A stretch of DNA of 64,000 bases from Monosporascus cannonballus (Eukaryota; Ascomycota; Sordariomycetes; Xylariales): positions 62,001 to 126,000 of the forward strand of contig QJNS01000729.1 in the NCBI GenBank assembly GCA_004154925.1. Reading direction: 5' to 3'. A model generated the notes under the pieces. It searched no databases and was not told the origin of the DNA. It worked only from the letters and a program-made list of their open reading frames with translations. Numbering within the stretch: position 1 is the stretch's first letter; every line of letters begins with the position of its first letter. Of this stretch, positions 45,695 through 60,100 are shown piece by piece. A program made the translations under genes and the position numbers.

Positions 45695-48590
45695 AAGTTG
45701 GCGCCAGCGCCGGGGGGTGATATGTACCTATGTATGTTTTGACAAACGAAACGCGACAGTGTCCATGTATAACTCGAAGGGTGTTTTCAGTGAGCTACCT
45801 CCAACTCCCAACAAAATTACCTAAACAGCTATTATGCATACTCATTTTATATGCAGAAATACCTCCATCAATTCCGTGGCTGCTTCCAACCACTGTTAAA
45901 GCAGCGCTTCATACTATCCTTATTGTAACAGCACTAACGTAACTAAGAAACCCCCAGGAACGGCATATTAGTCCTTAAATACCGCCAGCCTTTAGCAGCG
46001 GCGAAAAAAAAGCAGAAGGCGTTGTTTCTTACAGCTTCAACTGAGTTAAAATCGCGTTAGTTACGATAAAATAGTAAGCTAGTAAAGCTTACGATAATTG
46101 TTACTGTTGTTGATGTTATTTCCGATACAAATTGTATGGGAAGCTACATCGTAACCGTATTTGGGAAATAGTGGGCGGATGGAGGTAACCGACCGAAAAT
46201 AACCCCTGGGAGTGGGATGTATTTGGTACACGAAGATCATGTCTTTTTTACACTGCAGCTCAAATAAGCCTCTTGCAAACGAAGCTTTAACTGCAAAAGA
46301 TGCGTATGCACGCACTTATCACCAACATACCTAGGTACCTAGGTACGAAGCACTTCGTGCCTCGGTACATGTAAGGTTAGGGGCATTATCTTCGTGGGCA
46401 TTGTGTGCAATGCGTTTCTCCGTATGCAAAATATACACACTTGCATATCTGACTTCCACATCGGCAGCAGGGAATTAGGCGAAGAAAAAATTTTCCCGTC
46501 CTCAAACCTGTCTCCAAACACAAGGCGTACGAAATGCAGGTTGCCCACCTTTCTGATTTCGCAGAGTGGCTAGGTTCGCATCGCGTTGTATTTTTCTCTT
46601 TTCTCTTTTCGCTTCCTTTCGCTCTCCCGTTTTGTTATGAGCACTCCAGCTCCCACAGTAATCGAATTTCTCAGTTTCAACAACCATTCCACCCAAAATC
46701 GTTTCATCAACGTGCCATCCCGCCTCTTATTTCGGGTTTGCGACCCAGGTTGTTGAAATGGAACGAGAGCCCGTTGTCAGACGCCGCTTCCCTGGGAGTC
46801 CATGTCAGCCGGGACATAGAGAGTCGACAGCATACTTGACCCGAAGGCTTTGAGGCGTATCTACCCACGGTAGACGAAAGTCTGCCCCTTCAAACCGTAT
46901 TTAGAGGCGAAATGACAGGTCTGGCTTCGCCGCCTACAGGCCACAGCCTGGGCGTGAAGCCATGAGTCGCCCTTCTCTGCGTAATTTAGATGAGTTATCT
47001 GAGGGACCACTGATGAGTGGACTCAACATGTTCAATCATCTTAGATATCAGCCGCTTCCCCGCGTACTCACCTAGACAGAGCAATTGGTCCTCGGTCACT
47101 ACTACGATGATGCAATCTCTGCTGGTGACGTCGCATTCATAGTCAGAGGGTCGTCGAGAAAAGGCATTTCTATCTCAACTAGATGCTCCAATCACCTTCT
47201 ACCTCATGCTGCAACCCACCTCCGTTCTTGTGCGCACCGATCGCATGAAGGACGTCTACTCGGCTGCGGAATCCGAAATTGGAAAGGCCGTGCAAGGCGC
47301 TCCCCTTTGTTACAGGCTTGGAGCGCAGGCTGTAGGTCTGATTATTGTCCAATGATCTGTCTTTGCACGAACAGTTTCCGGAATGAGTACAACCTCGGAT
47401 CCCGTCATACGTTTTGGGGTCTTCTATCCGATTTCCACAAGCTCGACCTCGCTTGATCCCCGTGCCTAGGAAAGGACAGTCAAAACGGCCAGCTCAGAAA
47501 GGTAGCATTTCTATGGCTCGAAAAGCTGACATACGCTGTCATTGCATCTAACTATCACATGGATCTCGGTCACCGAGTTTGCAGTGTGCCACTTTGCAGC
47601 TCGGTCGTTCCGTCCTCAACTGCCCTCTTACCAGTCAGCGAGGCGCTGTTGGTGGACACCCCGATCATTCTCCCACAGAGTCCCCTCTCAGTACGGTGAG
47701 CGTACGACCGCGCGTAGGAGTATCTGCTCGTTGCAGGATATCGTCTACAAAGATGCCTACCCTCTACGCCAGAAATAGCATCGCGCAAAGCATTGAAGGC
47801 ACAAGCGTGCTCCGCTTTCAGCCATACGCTTTTACTACGCACAAACACCAACCCGTCTATACGACGTTAGTTTGAATGCTGAGGTCGCGGTTGCATGGCG
47901 CGGTGCGACGATATTGCTGCTCCTCACGGCCTGCGCTTCGCTGATTGGACCCCCACTTCTCCATGACTTTTTGCGCGCCTACATTCCGCCAAAACATGTC
48001 GTATTAATTATCCTCCACTCCGTCCATCTCCCATTTCAACCAATCTCTCGGTGTTGCAAGAGCATCAGCATGCCACCGTCACCGCCGTGGGCTCTTCCCT
48101 CTCCACAATGGTGACATTTGGTGGGTGCTTCTATCCCGTTTGCTGGTAACCGGGCTTGACACAAATTCATATACATGAACGGTACTTGTGCAAGCGCACA
48201 GTCCTTTACGGCTACCTCTGTCGCTTACAGGTCTTACCTGGATGGCTCTGTGCACCTGTCCTTCACTGAATGGGAATCTGGACTGTCTCGAGTAATCATC
48301 AGCCAATGCGTGTGTTTATGGAGGTAAGAAATCCTGCCCGAAATAGATTGCCCTCTGTTTATTTCATGCCAGCAATACGTACTGCACGTATATCGGCATT
48401 CACTGTCTGAAACTGTCGACGTGAGTGTTTTCGCTCCTGGCAAAGATGGAAACTGCACCCGTTGCTGGGCGCCCGGATTTGAGAAATCGTTTTGAATTTC
48501 ATTGACATTCCGGGAATCAGTAGAGGTTACATTAGTTCTTGTTAGCAATGACCGCAATGGGCAATCAGAGGGTGAGATCGAAGTTGATAA
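45695..48590. other. Gene-free right margin of the island
   Basis: Overlapping frames of 60-123 codons occur on both strands, with no intact gene. A coding-like fragment lies near 47,165-47,355 and a possible retroelement scrap near 47,570-47,851 (see findings). A palindromic CCTAGGTACCTAGGTAC cluster lies at 46,329-46,346. Composition collapses to AT-rich between 48,560 and 48,650. Confidence 0.45.
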
Positions 48591-50610
48591 ATTAATACAA
48601 GTCTACATCTTACAGCTCATCCGCGTAACATATTACAAATTACTTAGGTTAATTTCTATTTTTAGAAATTATTTTAAATCAATGTTTACGGACATAAATA
48701 AATACTTATATTGAAGAACAGTAATATTAAAGGTTTAAGTACTAACAAGTATATACAATTTATTTTTATATTAAACTATTTTAAAATATGCGCATATTAA
48801 TATATATTTTTTTATTTTCACGCTTCGAATTTTAAAACCTTTACAATTTAAATATTGGGAATAAAATAAGTATTAAAAATGTGCGTTAAGAATACGAAAA
48901 TTTACTTTATTTAATTTAGACATTTACAACTTGCCTTTAATATATGAGTAAAATTTTTTAAAAAATAATTAAATGTCGTATTTTAATAACGAAGTAATAA
49001 TATCTAAATTGGAATTATGCGCTAAAACGGTTTATTTTAAACGATATTACTAAAGTTATTAATACTTTAATAAAAATTTATATTAAAATATTACTATACA
49101 AAAATATGTTTTTAAATCAACACTAAATTCTTAAAATATGTAATGTTATAAATGCGTTTAATATAAGCTACTATATATATATATAAACTTTTTGATGATT
49201 TTAAATTTAAATTTAAATTTAAATTACTATACTTAAATGCAATTTCAAAATATAACTTACTTTAATTTTTCTAGTTTTAAAAATACAAAGTCCATTCCTA
49301 GTATAAAGATAATAATATATTTATTGGTCGTATTATTATAGAACAAGTTTTTTAAATATAATTTATATCTGAAAAATTGTCTTTAGCATATAATTTTAGA
49401 AGTTATTATAATTATCCTATAACTATTACAATATTAAAACCTATAAAGTTCGAAATATTTTACAAACTATAATAGCGCATTATATAAACATAACAATTAG
49501 CTATAATATTGTAAGAAGTAATATAATATTAAACAATGTATTTAATAATATTTTAAAATACGAGTTTTATATATTATGTTAAAATTTTAAAAATGTTTTC
49601 AAATAACGTTTATAAAAAACGAATATTTTGTATATAATTTTTAATACTTCTATTGATTTAATTCTAACAAGAAATTTCATATACATTTAAAAATTGCTTT
49701 TGAACTACAAATAATAATATTTTTATTGTTAAAAAAATAAGTTATTAATGTATTTAAAAGATATAAAATTATATTTCGAAAATCAGTACAAAGCTATATA
49801 AATATTATAGATTAAAAATTACATTTTGTTATTGAGCTTTATTTAATCGATTTAAGTATTTTTGTACACTTTTTTCCGAGTTCGACTTAAATTAATATTT
49901 AAATTTAAGATTTTTTAAAAGCTTTAGCTGTAGCTCCGTCTATAGCGCTACGCTAATCGCCAAAATAAAGCCTGATTTTAGTAAGATAAACGAAAATCGG
50001 CGTGCTAGTTCACTATATATAGACCTGCTAAAATAATGCCTAGGTTTGTCACATTGCAGCGTTTTGTAACAAATCGTGTAATCTTTTTTATTAAACCTTA
50101 ACATAGTAATAATAGCTATATTATATAAAATGTAGTTAATAGTATAAAATATAAAAATTTATTATTTTTTAAAATGGACGTACTTTAGTATAAATAGTTT
50201 ATCATCAAAATATATAATAATAAAAACAAAAATGCAAACATATATTTAAAGTATCTAATATATTTCAAAATTAAACAAATATAACTTAAAATATTAAAAA
50301 CAATTAAACATCAGTTGTTAAAAGCAAAAAATATTAGCTAGTTACTAGATATTATTATTACTTAGCGTCGAAAATTCAACATATTTAAGTACATAGGAGA
50401 TTATTATTTTTTAAAAAAATTACTAATCTATTAATATTTATATATAGTTTTTTAAAAAAATCGAAAACGTTTAATTATGTTTTAAAATAAAATTTAATTA
50501 AAATATTTTCAATTTATAAATAAAATGAAGGCATGGTATAACTAAATATATTACTATGTAATCTAAGCAGAACAATATATATAGCGTTAAATTTAATATA
50601 TATATATATA
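48591..50610. other. AT-rich gene-free stretch
   Basis: RIP-like texture throughout. A short pocket of more normal composition occurs at 49,920-50,080, including a run with GTAGCTCCGTCTATAGCGC, not assignable to any gene or repeat. A simple TTTAAA-type tandem repeat lies at about 49,200-49,226 and (TA)n at 50,596-50,614. Confidence 0.5.
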
Positions 50611-50894
50611 TATATTGAAATAGAGTAAAAGAGAATTGGTTCTGATCAGTGCAAGTGTATAAGCTATGTCACGATCTGAAAAAGAATTACCAAAACAAAG
50701 AACTTAAACCGATTATATTAATAGTGTTGAATCTCGATGATTGAAGTATTGAAAAAAAAAACATAATAAGTAGTAATCGTGATTGTGTTCATTGTTGTTC
50801 GCCTTAGGGTTAAACCTATAACGAAAAAGAACTCCTTAATATATATACGAGATCTTAACTTTTTAATTAGCCGAGGCTGATTATAGACGTAATA
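50611..50894 (-). repeat. Solo LTR, minus orientation
   Basis: Its reverse complement aligns end to end with 61,511-61,782: start TATTAC, then the CTCGGCTAAT block, the GTTCTTTTTCG block and the TTCTC...TTCA end. No internal element region is attached here. It abuts the mariner element about 20 bp to the right. Confidence 0.68.
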
Positions 50895-50914
50895 TTATAC
50901 CCCATTTAAATATA

Positions 50915-52268
50915 CATCAAAAGACCAAATGGATTCGTGCGCCCCCATTAATTCACTCCCTTTTTATATTAGACCTATAACTTGAATAATTTATTTCTTT
51001 ATTAAAATGTATGTAATTAAGAAATTATATATATTATTTTGAAGCTTTAAAACTGCTTTTAAAATCGTATATATTAATTTCGGGCGAGATAAACGGCGTT
51101 CAATTTATTAGAGAATAATTTAATAAGCTTTATTATAAAGCTAAAATCAAAATATAAGTACGCGTTTTTAATTATTTGGAACGTACGATAACGGTTTTTT
51201 TATTATTAAGTAAATATTCGAATTCGAGCTTAATTTCGTAAATTTTATGTTTTAAAACGTAACAAAGATATTTGATTAGATTTAAATCGAGCGAATATGG
51301 TAATTATTCAAGTATTTAAATACCGTATTTTTCGAAAAATTCTTTGACGGCGGCAGCTTTATATATTGAAATATTATTTTGGATAAAGAGATTACCACAT
51401 TTATAAAAAGAAAAAAGACCTCGTTCGAAGATTTCGATATAATGCCGGGAAATTATTTTTTACCGGGCGAATCCGTATTTCTTTCGTAAAGGACGATAAG
51501 AAAAAAACCGTTTTCGCCTTTTCGTTATTATATTATTTTCTAAATCATAATAAAAAAACGTAATTTTCCGTAATTTTTCGAATTAATTAAGATTTTTTAT
51601 AACGTTTTAACAATAATCGAAATATTTATTAATTCGAGCAGCCGAATATGTTTTGTATAAGGTATATATTAAAATAAAATATTAATAAACAGTATTTCTG
51701 GTTATTTTATTTAAGAGTTGTTTTTATCAAAACGTAACCGTTTAAATATATAAGCAGCCGTTAAGTTAATCTTTTTCGTAATACGTTATTTTCTTAATGT
51801 AAGCTCGGAGAAAAAACGTTTTATCGTTAATGCGTTAATATTAATATCCGTTTTGTTTTTGAGCTTACGATACGGATCTCGAAAATAACGACAGCCTAAT
51901 TAATAAAAATGCGAAATTAAACGACCTTAAGTTAAATGTTAACGGTATCCTCGTAATAAGTTATAGACCGTTCTATAAGTTATAAAACGTTAAAATTGTT
52001 CTCCGATATGCTGACGGTTAATCTTCATAACTTCGGCTACTCGGGTCTAAGTTGTACCTACAGTTACAGTTCCAACCATAAAGGCCCGAGCTTCCGGACT
52101 GAATTCCTAATTAGGCCGACGGTCGGCGACAAAAATGGAAGCAGCTTCATCCAAATCCACATAGTAGTTGTTATGTTATTGGATTAAGAAAATATAAATG
52201 GGTGGAATATAGGTCGGGATTTTGGAACGGGGTTGTCCGAACGCACGGGTTTATTTGGTCGATTAGTG
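50915..52268 (-). mobile_element. Mariner/Tc1-type DNA transposon, complete but RIP-degraded
   Basis: 1,354 bp flanked by TA on both sides (50,913-50,914 and 52,269-52,270), as for this superfamily. The 27-bp terminal inverted repeats start CATCAAAAGACC on the left and CACTAATCGACC on the right (reverse complement), and share ...GACCAAAT...CGTGCG. On the minus strand near 51,230-51,390 the transposase reads I-Y-K-A-A-A-V-K-E-F-F-E-K-Y-G-I, then L-P-Y-S-L-D-L-N-L-I. This is the DDE-region 'HKA..V..FF....I..L.WPPYSPDLNPIE' with RIP-type replacements. A transposase N-terminus (F-S-P-E-A-R-A-F) lies near 52,100. Several stops; not functional. Confidence 0.85.
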
Positions 52269-52270
52269 TA

Positions 52271-55200
52271 TATATATATATTATAGTAATAAAGTATTGA
52301 AAAAACTTATTAATTTACAAAATAATAATATTATTATATTTTATAATAACGAAAAACAAAATTATTATATTTTACGTTGTTATAATACAATATTAATAAT
52401 TAATATCATAACTTTTACATAAAACTATAATAATAGTATATAATATATATTCGCAAAGAAATTATATTAATAATTTAATAACTAGTGGTTTAATTATTTA
52501 TAAAATATATGTGGTACGGATTTATATTAATACAAATATCGTACAAACTAAAATAATAAAATAAAGTAATTACATTTCGTACCATTAAAGACATTTTAAA
52601 TAACATATTTACATTATAAATTAATAGCATTTAAATTAAAATAATATCGAACGCATGTTGTTTAAATAAATTTACTACATATTTCTTAAAAATTAAAAGT
52701 ATTATAAAATTAATTTTTATTAAATATAATTTGTTTCTATAAATTCATTTTTATTTTGATTCTAAACAGATATAAATTTCGTAACTTGTTTATATAAGTT
52801 CAATCGTTTTTTGCCATCGGCCTTAGTTCGAGTCGCAATATAATTTCTTTTTTTTTTGAATATTTATTTATAAAGGTTTTTGTTCCTAATAAGCCTTATT
52901 TTTATTATAATTAATTATATTATTAACTGAAAGTTTTGTAATCACTTTAATCAAAAGCAAAATTTAGATATTTTGTTTATTTATATTATTAAATTTAATT
53001 TTAAAGTGATGCTATATACACAGTATTGCGAAAATAGCACAAAATAATAAATATTTGCAAAATTAGTTACCATAACAAATATATTAAAAAATGTCCCCGT
53101 TATGATGGTGTTGGCATTTCGATTAATATTTTATATTATATTTAGTGAAAATCCGTTAAATTATAAGATAACCGATATTAAAAAGGTTTTGTAGCTTTAA
53201 TAACAGATAAAAGAAAGTCTAATGTATAAATTACGCGATATTAACGAAAATAATCTTTTTTCTATGCGACATTAAGAGTGTTTTTTTATAAAAAAGAACC
53301 TAAATTATTAATTGCGAGTTTTAATCGATAGAAGAATTAAACGAATAAAACGTATAAAGATTAAAGTTATTATAACCGCATTACTTGTTAATTCTTTTAA
53401 TTGATGTATCTCTAAGAACCTTAATTAAAGGATTGTTATTAGCGATCTCGGCGTTATTAATGAATTTTTAATAGATATTAAGCATTTATAAGAATTTTCG
53501 AAATTTAAGTACTTTTTAAATTTGATTAGATATTAAAGAAATCCGGTGTTTTTTTTCATATATTAAAAAGTATTTCGTACGTAATTTCGGTTTTTTATTT
53601 GTATATTATTTTAACTTATATAAGCTTTAATAATATTTGCAGTTCATTTAAGATAAAAAATATAAAATATAAAATAAAAGTTAACTTTTAATAAAATTTT
53701 TAACCGGTAATTATGTTTTAAGATTTTTTAGAGATTGTATATAGGTTGATATATTTAAAATCAAAAACTTTATTAGGAGTTTTATTTTAATATTTTTATA
53801 ACGAAATAAACTTTTAATTTTTTAAATTTCAATATTTATTTATTTATTTTTTAATATAATATCTTGAGTTATTTTAATACATATATTATTTTAATAATAA
53901 TAGGTGTTTTGTATATATATTTATTAATATTAAATTTAAATCCGAATTTAATATTTCTTGGTTTTATTTTATAATGTTCGTAATAATCAATACAATAACT
54001 TAGCTATATAATCAGTAATTTTTAACTGAATAGTATTATTAAAGATTAATAAAATATTATAAATAAATTTTCGAGGTTTGGTTTCATTCTTGTATTTATT
54101 CGTAACTTTACAATTTAAAGATATTAAATAATTTATAATATAAATCGATTTACGTTATAAATGTTTAATAGAATATTAAAATAAACTTAATTTCTATGTT
54201 AAAAAACCTTTATATAGTAATACGTATATAGTAATTTTTAATATATATATATATATATTATTTATTTGCTATTAGTAGTATTTAATTATATAAAAAAAGA
54301 AGAATTTGCAACTTTATTAAGTATTATTAAAATATTATTATAGTATATTTTTATATGCTAAATCTTACAATAAAAGACCTTTAATAATAAAATATATAAT
54401 ATCCGAATTGTATATTTTTTTAGAGAAATCGATATCAGTTGAAATTTGTTATAAAATTTAAAATCGTTATTTTTAGCCTTATTTTAAATATTCTACTATT
54501 ATTATATCCTTTAATTTCTTTTTAAAAAATTCGTTAAAACTATTTTAATGGTTTTGAAAATCTTAAATATTTATATAATTAATATTTATATATATAACTT
54601 ATTAAGTTTATTATATAATTTTTAAAAATTTATTAATTTTTTAATACAATATGATTAAATCTTTTGCTATTTTAGTATATATTTTAATATATAAATCGTA
54701 TAGTTGTAAATTGTCGTATATATAAATATTATTTAAGGTAATATCAAAATTATATAATTAACTTTAACTATTTTGGGCTTATAATTTCATTATTTGCTCA
54801 AGGTATTCGTTTTGCTGTTTTTAAGCCTTTTTATACATAATAACGAAATCGAAATTTGCTGTTTTTTACCTATTGTAATTACCGTTTTATAATCGTTTTG
54901 GTCGTAATAAAATTGATAAAAATTTAATAATTCGTATAAATTTTAATTTAAAACACACTTCTTTTAAGAAGATATTTATATTTGTAAAAATAGTATATTA
55001 AGTATTATAAAATTATATTTTTAAATACCTTAATTAAGTTCAATTTGTTAAAATTTATATAAACGAATATAATAAAATATAATTTGTTTTAATTATTTTA
55101 TTATTCGATTATTACATATAATAGATTATCCGAAGTATTAAATTTTAATTCAACGGAACGTATTAAATCGCATAGACTTAATCTTAATTCGTTAATAATC

Positions 55201-55800
55201 TTATCTTTAATATCTTAAAACGAGTTTAGCGTTTATATTATTTATCTAATTTTTTTCTTTTTTAAAAACTATTTAAAGGTATAATAATTTTGATAAAATA
55301 TAACGTACAACACAAGCTCGCGACTTACACAAGCTCGCAACTCGTTTTTGGGCACGTCGCAATAACAAATTCAAATTAATTCAAATTAATCGGATTTTTT
55401 ATCGCTGGTCGCCTCTATATCCTCTTTGCAAATACGCGCATTATATCTCGACTTATCGCAAACGCCACATTTCCGTTCTTTCGTCTAAGCCCTTTTGCGA
55501 TAATTACTTTTAACTGCTATTAACGGCAATTATAATGATTATCTTTTTTCGTAATTATGAAAATATATATTTCTCTTGTAGTAAATATTTTTCTTTTTTA
55601 AAGCGGCTTAGTTTTGATTTTTTAACGTTTATTAAGAATATAATTCGTTTCGCGCAAATAACGGTTTTCTTTTTCCAAAAAAATAACTTTATACAAAAGC
55701 ATTAAGTTACTTTCTATTAAAATATTAACCAATTTAATTATATTCATTTTTGAATTATCTTAATAGGTTTTAATCTTCTTTTATACATAACGTTTTTACC
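52271..55800. other. AT-rich stretch without recognisable genes
   Basis: Heavily mutated. Patches with more CpG around 54,830-54,930 and 55,090-55,480 may be transposon interior, but no family motif is readable. The GC-richer run at 55,310-55,450 includes a repeated ACAAGCTCGC word. Confidence 0.45.
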
Positions 55801-57130
55801 GAATCGAATTAATAATATTTCTAAGAGTTTTTATAAATAGAAAAATAAGGTAATTAATAAAAATAAACGGCAAAATAATCGGTATAAGTATAATTAGAAT
55901 TTTTAATTAAGAAAAAACGCAATAAAGATCAAATAAAACAAATCCCGCTTTTACGAATCCGGATTTAATATTATCGGTTATTATAATAACTTTAAGTTTA
56001 TTACGAAACCCGGCAATAAAATCTTTTTTAGTAATATAAATAATATATCGCCGTATTAAATTTTTGATATAAAACGAATATGTACGTTTCAATACGAAAA
56101 AATAAAATACGTCGAAAGGTTAAAACCGAAAAAAAGCAGATATATAAAGTAAAATAATATCGTTAATTTAATAATATTTTTCGAATTTAATGAAATAATA
56201 ACTTTCGTAATCGTTAAAAACAAAAAGGCGTTTCGTACTTTTAATGCGCGCTTTAATATATTTATTAAAATACTTAATTTATTTATTATTTAACCGTTTT
56301 CGTTTATAGTAAATATTAAATCAAATAAAAAATAGATTATTAGTAAATTAGCGAAAGAAATTAATTTTTCCCGATAAAAATAATAAATAAGAGTTAAACC
56401 CAGCCTTACAATTTAACAATTTATATTATCGTAAACCATTTCCGATTTTCTTACTAAGTTTATTAAAAAATGTTTTGTTTTTTAACGTTAATAATAATTA
56501 TATTTACTAATATAAAAAACCTTATTAAATATTTCGTTTCGTCGAAGTTATAAACATTTTCTTTTATAATACCGTATATTGCGATTAAAATCCGGATAAA
56601 TTTAAATTATTTTCGAAATATTATTAAAGTTTTAAATAAAATTTTTTAAAAATTTGTCATTTGATTTAACCGCGTTTCGAACTTTTTTTACCGTTTAACA
56701 AAATTAAATACTTAATTAACTTTAACGCGTTCCGTAACGTATTACGTAAGCAATAAATTCGCTATATCTTTAATGTATTAACGCCGGATAGAAAACGTTT
56801 ACGCATCTAGGTTAAGAATCCGTTCGACGGTCGATTTTTTTGCGGTCGGCGTTAATTTTCGCAAATTAGAAATAATATCGATTCGGGCGCGTTTACCGTA
56901 ATATCGGGCTTTTAAGGTCGCTTTAACGATATTATATATCGTATTAAACCTTTTATAACTAAATTTCGGGATACGTTTTTTCATTTCAATAAATAAATAT
57001 ATTTTTATTTCTTTTATAAGATGTTTTATATTATTAATATTAAATAATATATATCTAAAATTAATAATCGAAATACAAAAAAAATAAGTTGCGAACTTAT
57101 TTAAATAAGAAACTTATATAATACGTTAAG
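55800..57130 (-). mobile_element. Pogo/Fot1-like transposon remnant, copy B (best preserved)
   Basis: On the minus strand a 61-codon frame (56,984-56,799) gives the transposase N-terminus (M-K-K-R-I-P-K-F...). Its C-terminus is at 56,092-55,907, where I-T-K-K-D-F-I-A-G-F and N-I-K-S-G-F-V-K-A-G match the DDE_1 tail (I-x-K-x-D-F...N-I-K-S-G-F-x-x-x-G-L-x-P-F). Stops between them disable the gene. It aligns with copies A (1-1,100) and C (3,400-5,100). Ends are approximate. Confidence 0.78.
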
Positions 57131-60100
57131 CTAAATTTCTTTTAATAGTTAATACATTCGAAAAATATTTATATTTCTTTAATTATACTTTACGTTTATT
57201 ATTTTAATTTGCAAAATACTTAAGATTAAGCGAAGGGTTAAAGCTGTATACGTTATTTGGCGGCAGGGATTAATTAAGAAAAGATATATTCCGATCGGTA
57301 AAAAATTGATAAAAATAACGGACGGTATAGGTAAAACATGGGTTAAATTCTTGCTTAAAATAATATGTACGGATAATATCATTATGAAAAATTACGGTTT
57401 CTACCTTTATAAGTTATTATACGGCCAAAAAACGTTTTTACTAATCGAAATTATAATACCGATATAAAAAATTATAACATAAAATTTTAATATATTAAAA
57501 AACATTTAATTTTATAACGAATTAAGTTATTAAAACGTAAAATCGATAACGTTACTAAAGTAATTAAAGTAATTATTACGTAACGCCGCAAAATTGCCTA
57601 ACTTGCTAATTAAAAAAACAAAAATAAAATAAAGATTTAGCTTTCGGAAATTAATAATTTAATATTATTTTAAAATATATTATAACATATTAATATATTT
57701 AAAGGAATAAAACTAAAATATTAATAAATAAGATCATATTTAATCAATAATTTAATTGGTTAAGGCATTAATTGCTTAAAGAAAATTAATAATATATTAT
57801 TACGGAAAAGTTTCTTTATTAATAAATTAAAATTATTTATTAAAAATAAAAATAAGATATTAGAAATTAATTAATTTGTAAGAAAATCATTGGACAAAAT
57901 TGTTACTTAACGAACCTTATCGGTTATACGATATTACGAATAAAGCGTTAAACGGTATAAATATTAAGTTATCGGAAAATTAATAATTTAAAATTATGAA
58001 ATTTATTAAAATAAATATTAAAGTTTAAATACCGAACGGACGATTCGAAAATTATGCAATTATAGATAATAATGGTATATACGAAATTAATTAATCGGAC
58101 GGAAAAAGAAAATTATCGCGGTTATTAGTAAAATATTAATATATAAAAAAAGATACCAATTTATGTTTTTATTAAGCCCTTAAAACCGTTAAGATATTAA
58201 GGTAACGATTTACCCGAATTTTTTATAATATTACGAATTTTAATTACATAATAAGAATCCGTAAACCTTTTTTTAATTAAACGTTAAAAAACCGTTATTA
58301 AATTCGTAAAAAAATTTATAATTCAATTTATAAATATTTAATTTGATTTGTAATCTTTTTATAAAACGTATTCGGAAATCTTTAAACTAATTATTCTTAA
58401 ATATATAACTATATTTATCGATCGACCCGATATAATTATTATAAGTATTTTCTGTAAAACTAAAAAATAATATATATCTAAAAAATGGAAATATTCCGTA
58501 ATTTTTAAATAATTTAGAAATATAATAATATTTTTATAAAGTTCTTAAAATATTAGATTAATATTTTAAAAACTTAAATAAATAACTTATTTACGTACCG
58601 AAAGTCCTTAATAAAATATATTATAAATTAATTTAAAAAACCGGTACGAATAACCTTAACATATACGGTTTTTATTTCGGACTTATTTTTAGAAAGTAAT
58701 ATTTTGGTAATCGGTAACTAGGCGTTAATAATTTCCCAAAAATTGGCACCGGTAATTCGTTATTTTAAAAACTAATTAATAACGGAACCGAAGATAAACG
58801 AAATAAATATTACTTTAAGCATTTATTATTAATTAAAATAAAATAAGTTATGATAGAAAAATAATTTATTTCGAAATGTTTAGAAGTAATATAAATAATA
58901 ACCGCGTTATTATTCCAAATCTTGATTATATATTAAAATATGGGAAAAAAATATTAGCGAAAATTTAATCTGTTAATATTAATAAATAGATTAAAAAATT
59001 GGTTAATAATTTTTGGACCAGAAAAAATCGATAAATTTAATAATAACTAAATATTTTTAATATTTATATTAAGTACTGGCGTTATTAATCGGTAACTTCT
59101 AAAGAATTGTTCGACGGTGCTTAAAATCGGAAAAATTACCGGATTATTTTCGATAAATTATTATATTTTTTATTAAGGATAATAAGGTTTAGGTAAAAAC
59201 AAATTATCTATAACTAAAGTTACGAAAAGAAAATAATAATTATTTTTAACAATATTATAAAATCGATACATAAAAAAAGATATAATTCGGATATAGAAAT
59301 TTAACGATATATAAGATTTTAGATTTTACAAATATCAAAAAAATTAATTAAAAATTTATTATTACGTTAAAATTAAAAAATTAAAAGTTTTTTTACTTTG
59401 CGGATAAAAGGTTTAGCAAATATAAAATATTTTAAGGCTTTAAAAATACGACGACGATATGCCGAAAAATAATTAAAATCTTAAAGATTTTGATTATATC
59501 GAACTTAACCGTTTTTGACAATATCGAAAACCTTATCTTAAATTAACGGATAACTTATTTATTTAATTAGTTCCTTAAAATCCGTATTAATATAGGAATT
59601 TTAACGTTTAAAAAATTTTGACAATTTGAAAATGCCTATAATAAATCGATTAAACATATTAAATAAAAAAGAAAATATATATAAATGTAAATATCGATAT
59701 ACGTAAATGGGAAATAAATATTATTAATAAAAAAATGGAGGATTATAAAAATTAAAACCTGAAAAAATACAAAAATAATAACGCTTATAAGTAATTAATC
59801 GGAAACGATAATGACGTACGGTACCTTTTTTAATAATATTAAATAAAAACTTCCTAGAATTTCCTTGACATACAAGATTTTATTTTAAAAAATAATTAAA
59901 AGTTATAAATATTAATTAATTATTGTTATTTTTTATTATTATATTAATTTTATAATTTATTAATTATATCCCATATTTATTTATTTGTATTACGATTTTT
60001 TAATTATTATATATCTAGGTCTTATTATATACATTATAATATTAACGTTATTAAAAAAATAATTTAAAAATTTAACTTGTATTAATCCTAAATTAAATAA

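Noticed and set aside
15886..48590. The gene island as a secondary-metabolite or defence cluster
   Set aside because: No polyketide synthase, NRPS, terpene cyclase, transporter, P450, nuclease or NLR-type gene is present; the genes are ordinary regulators and chromatin factors.
51996..52187. 63-codon plus-strand frame
   Set aside because: It is antisense to the N-terminal part of the mariner transposase, which runs on the minus strand inside the TIRs.
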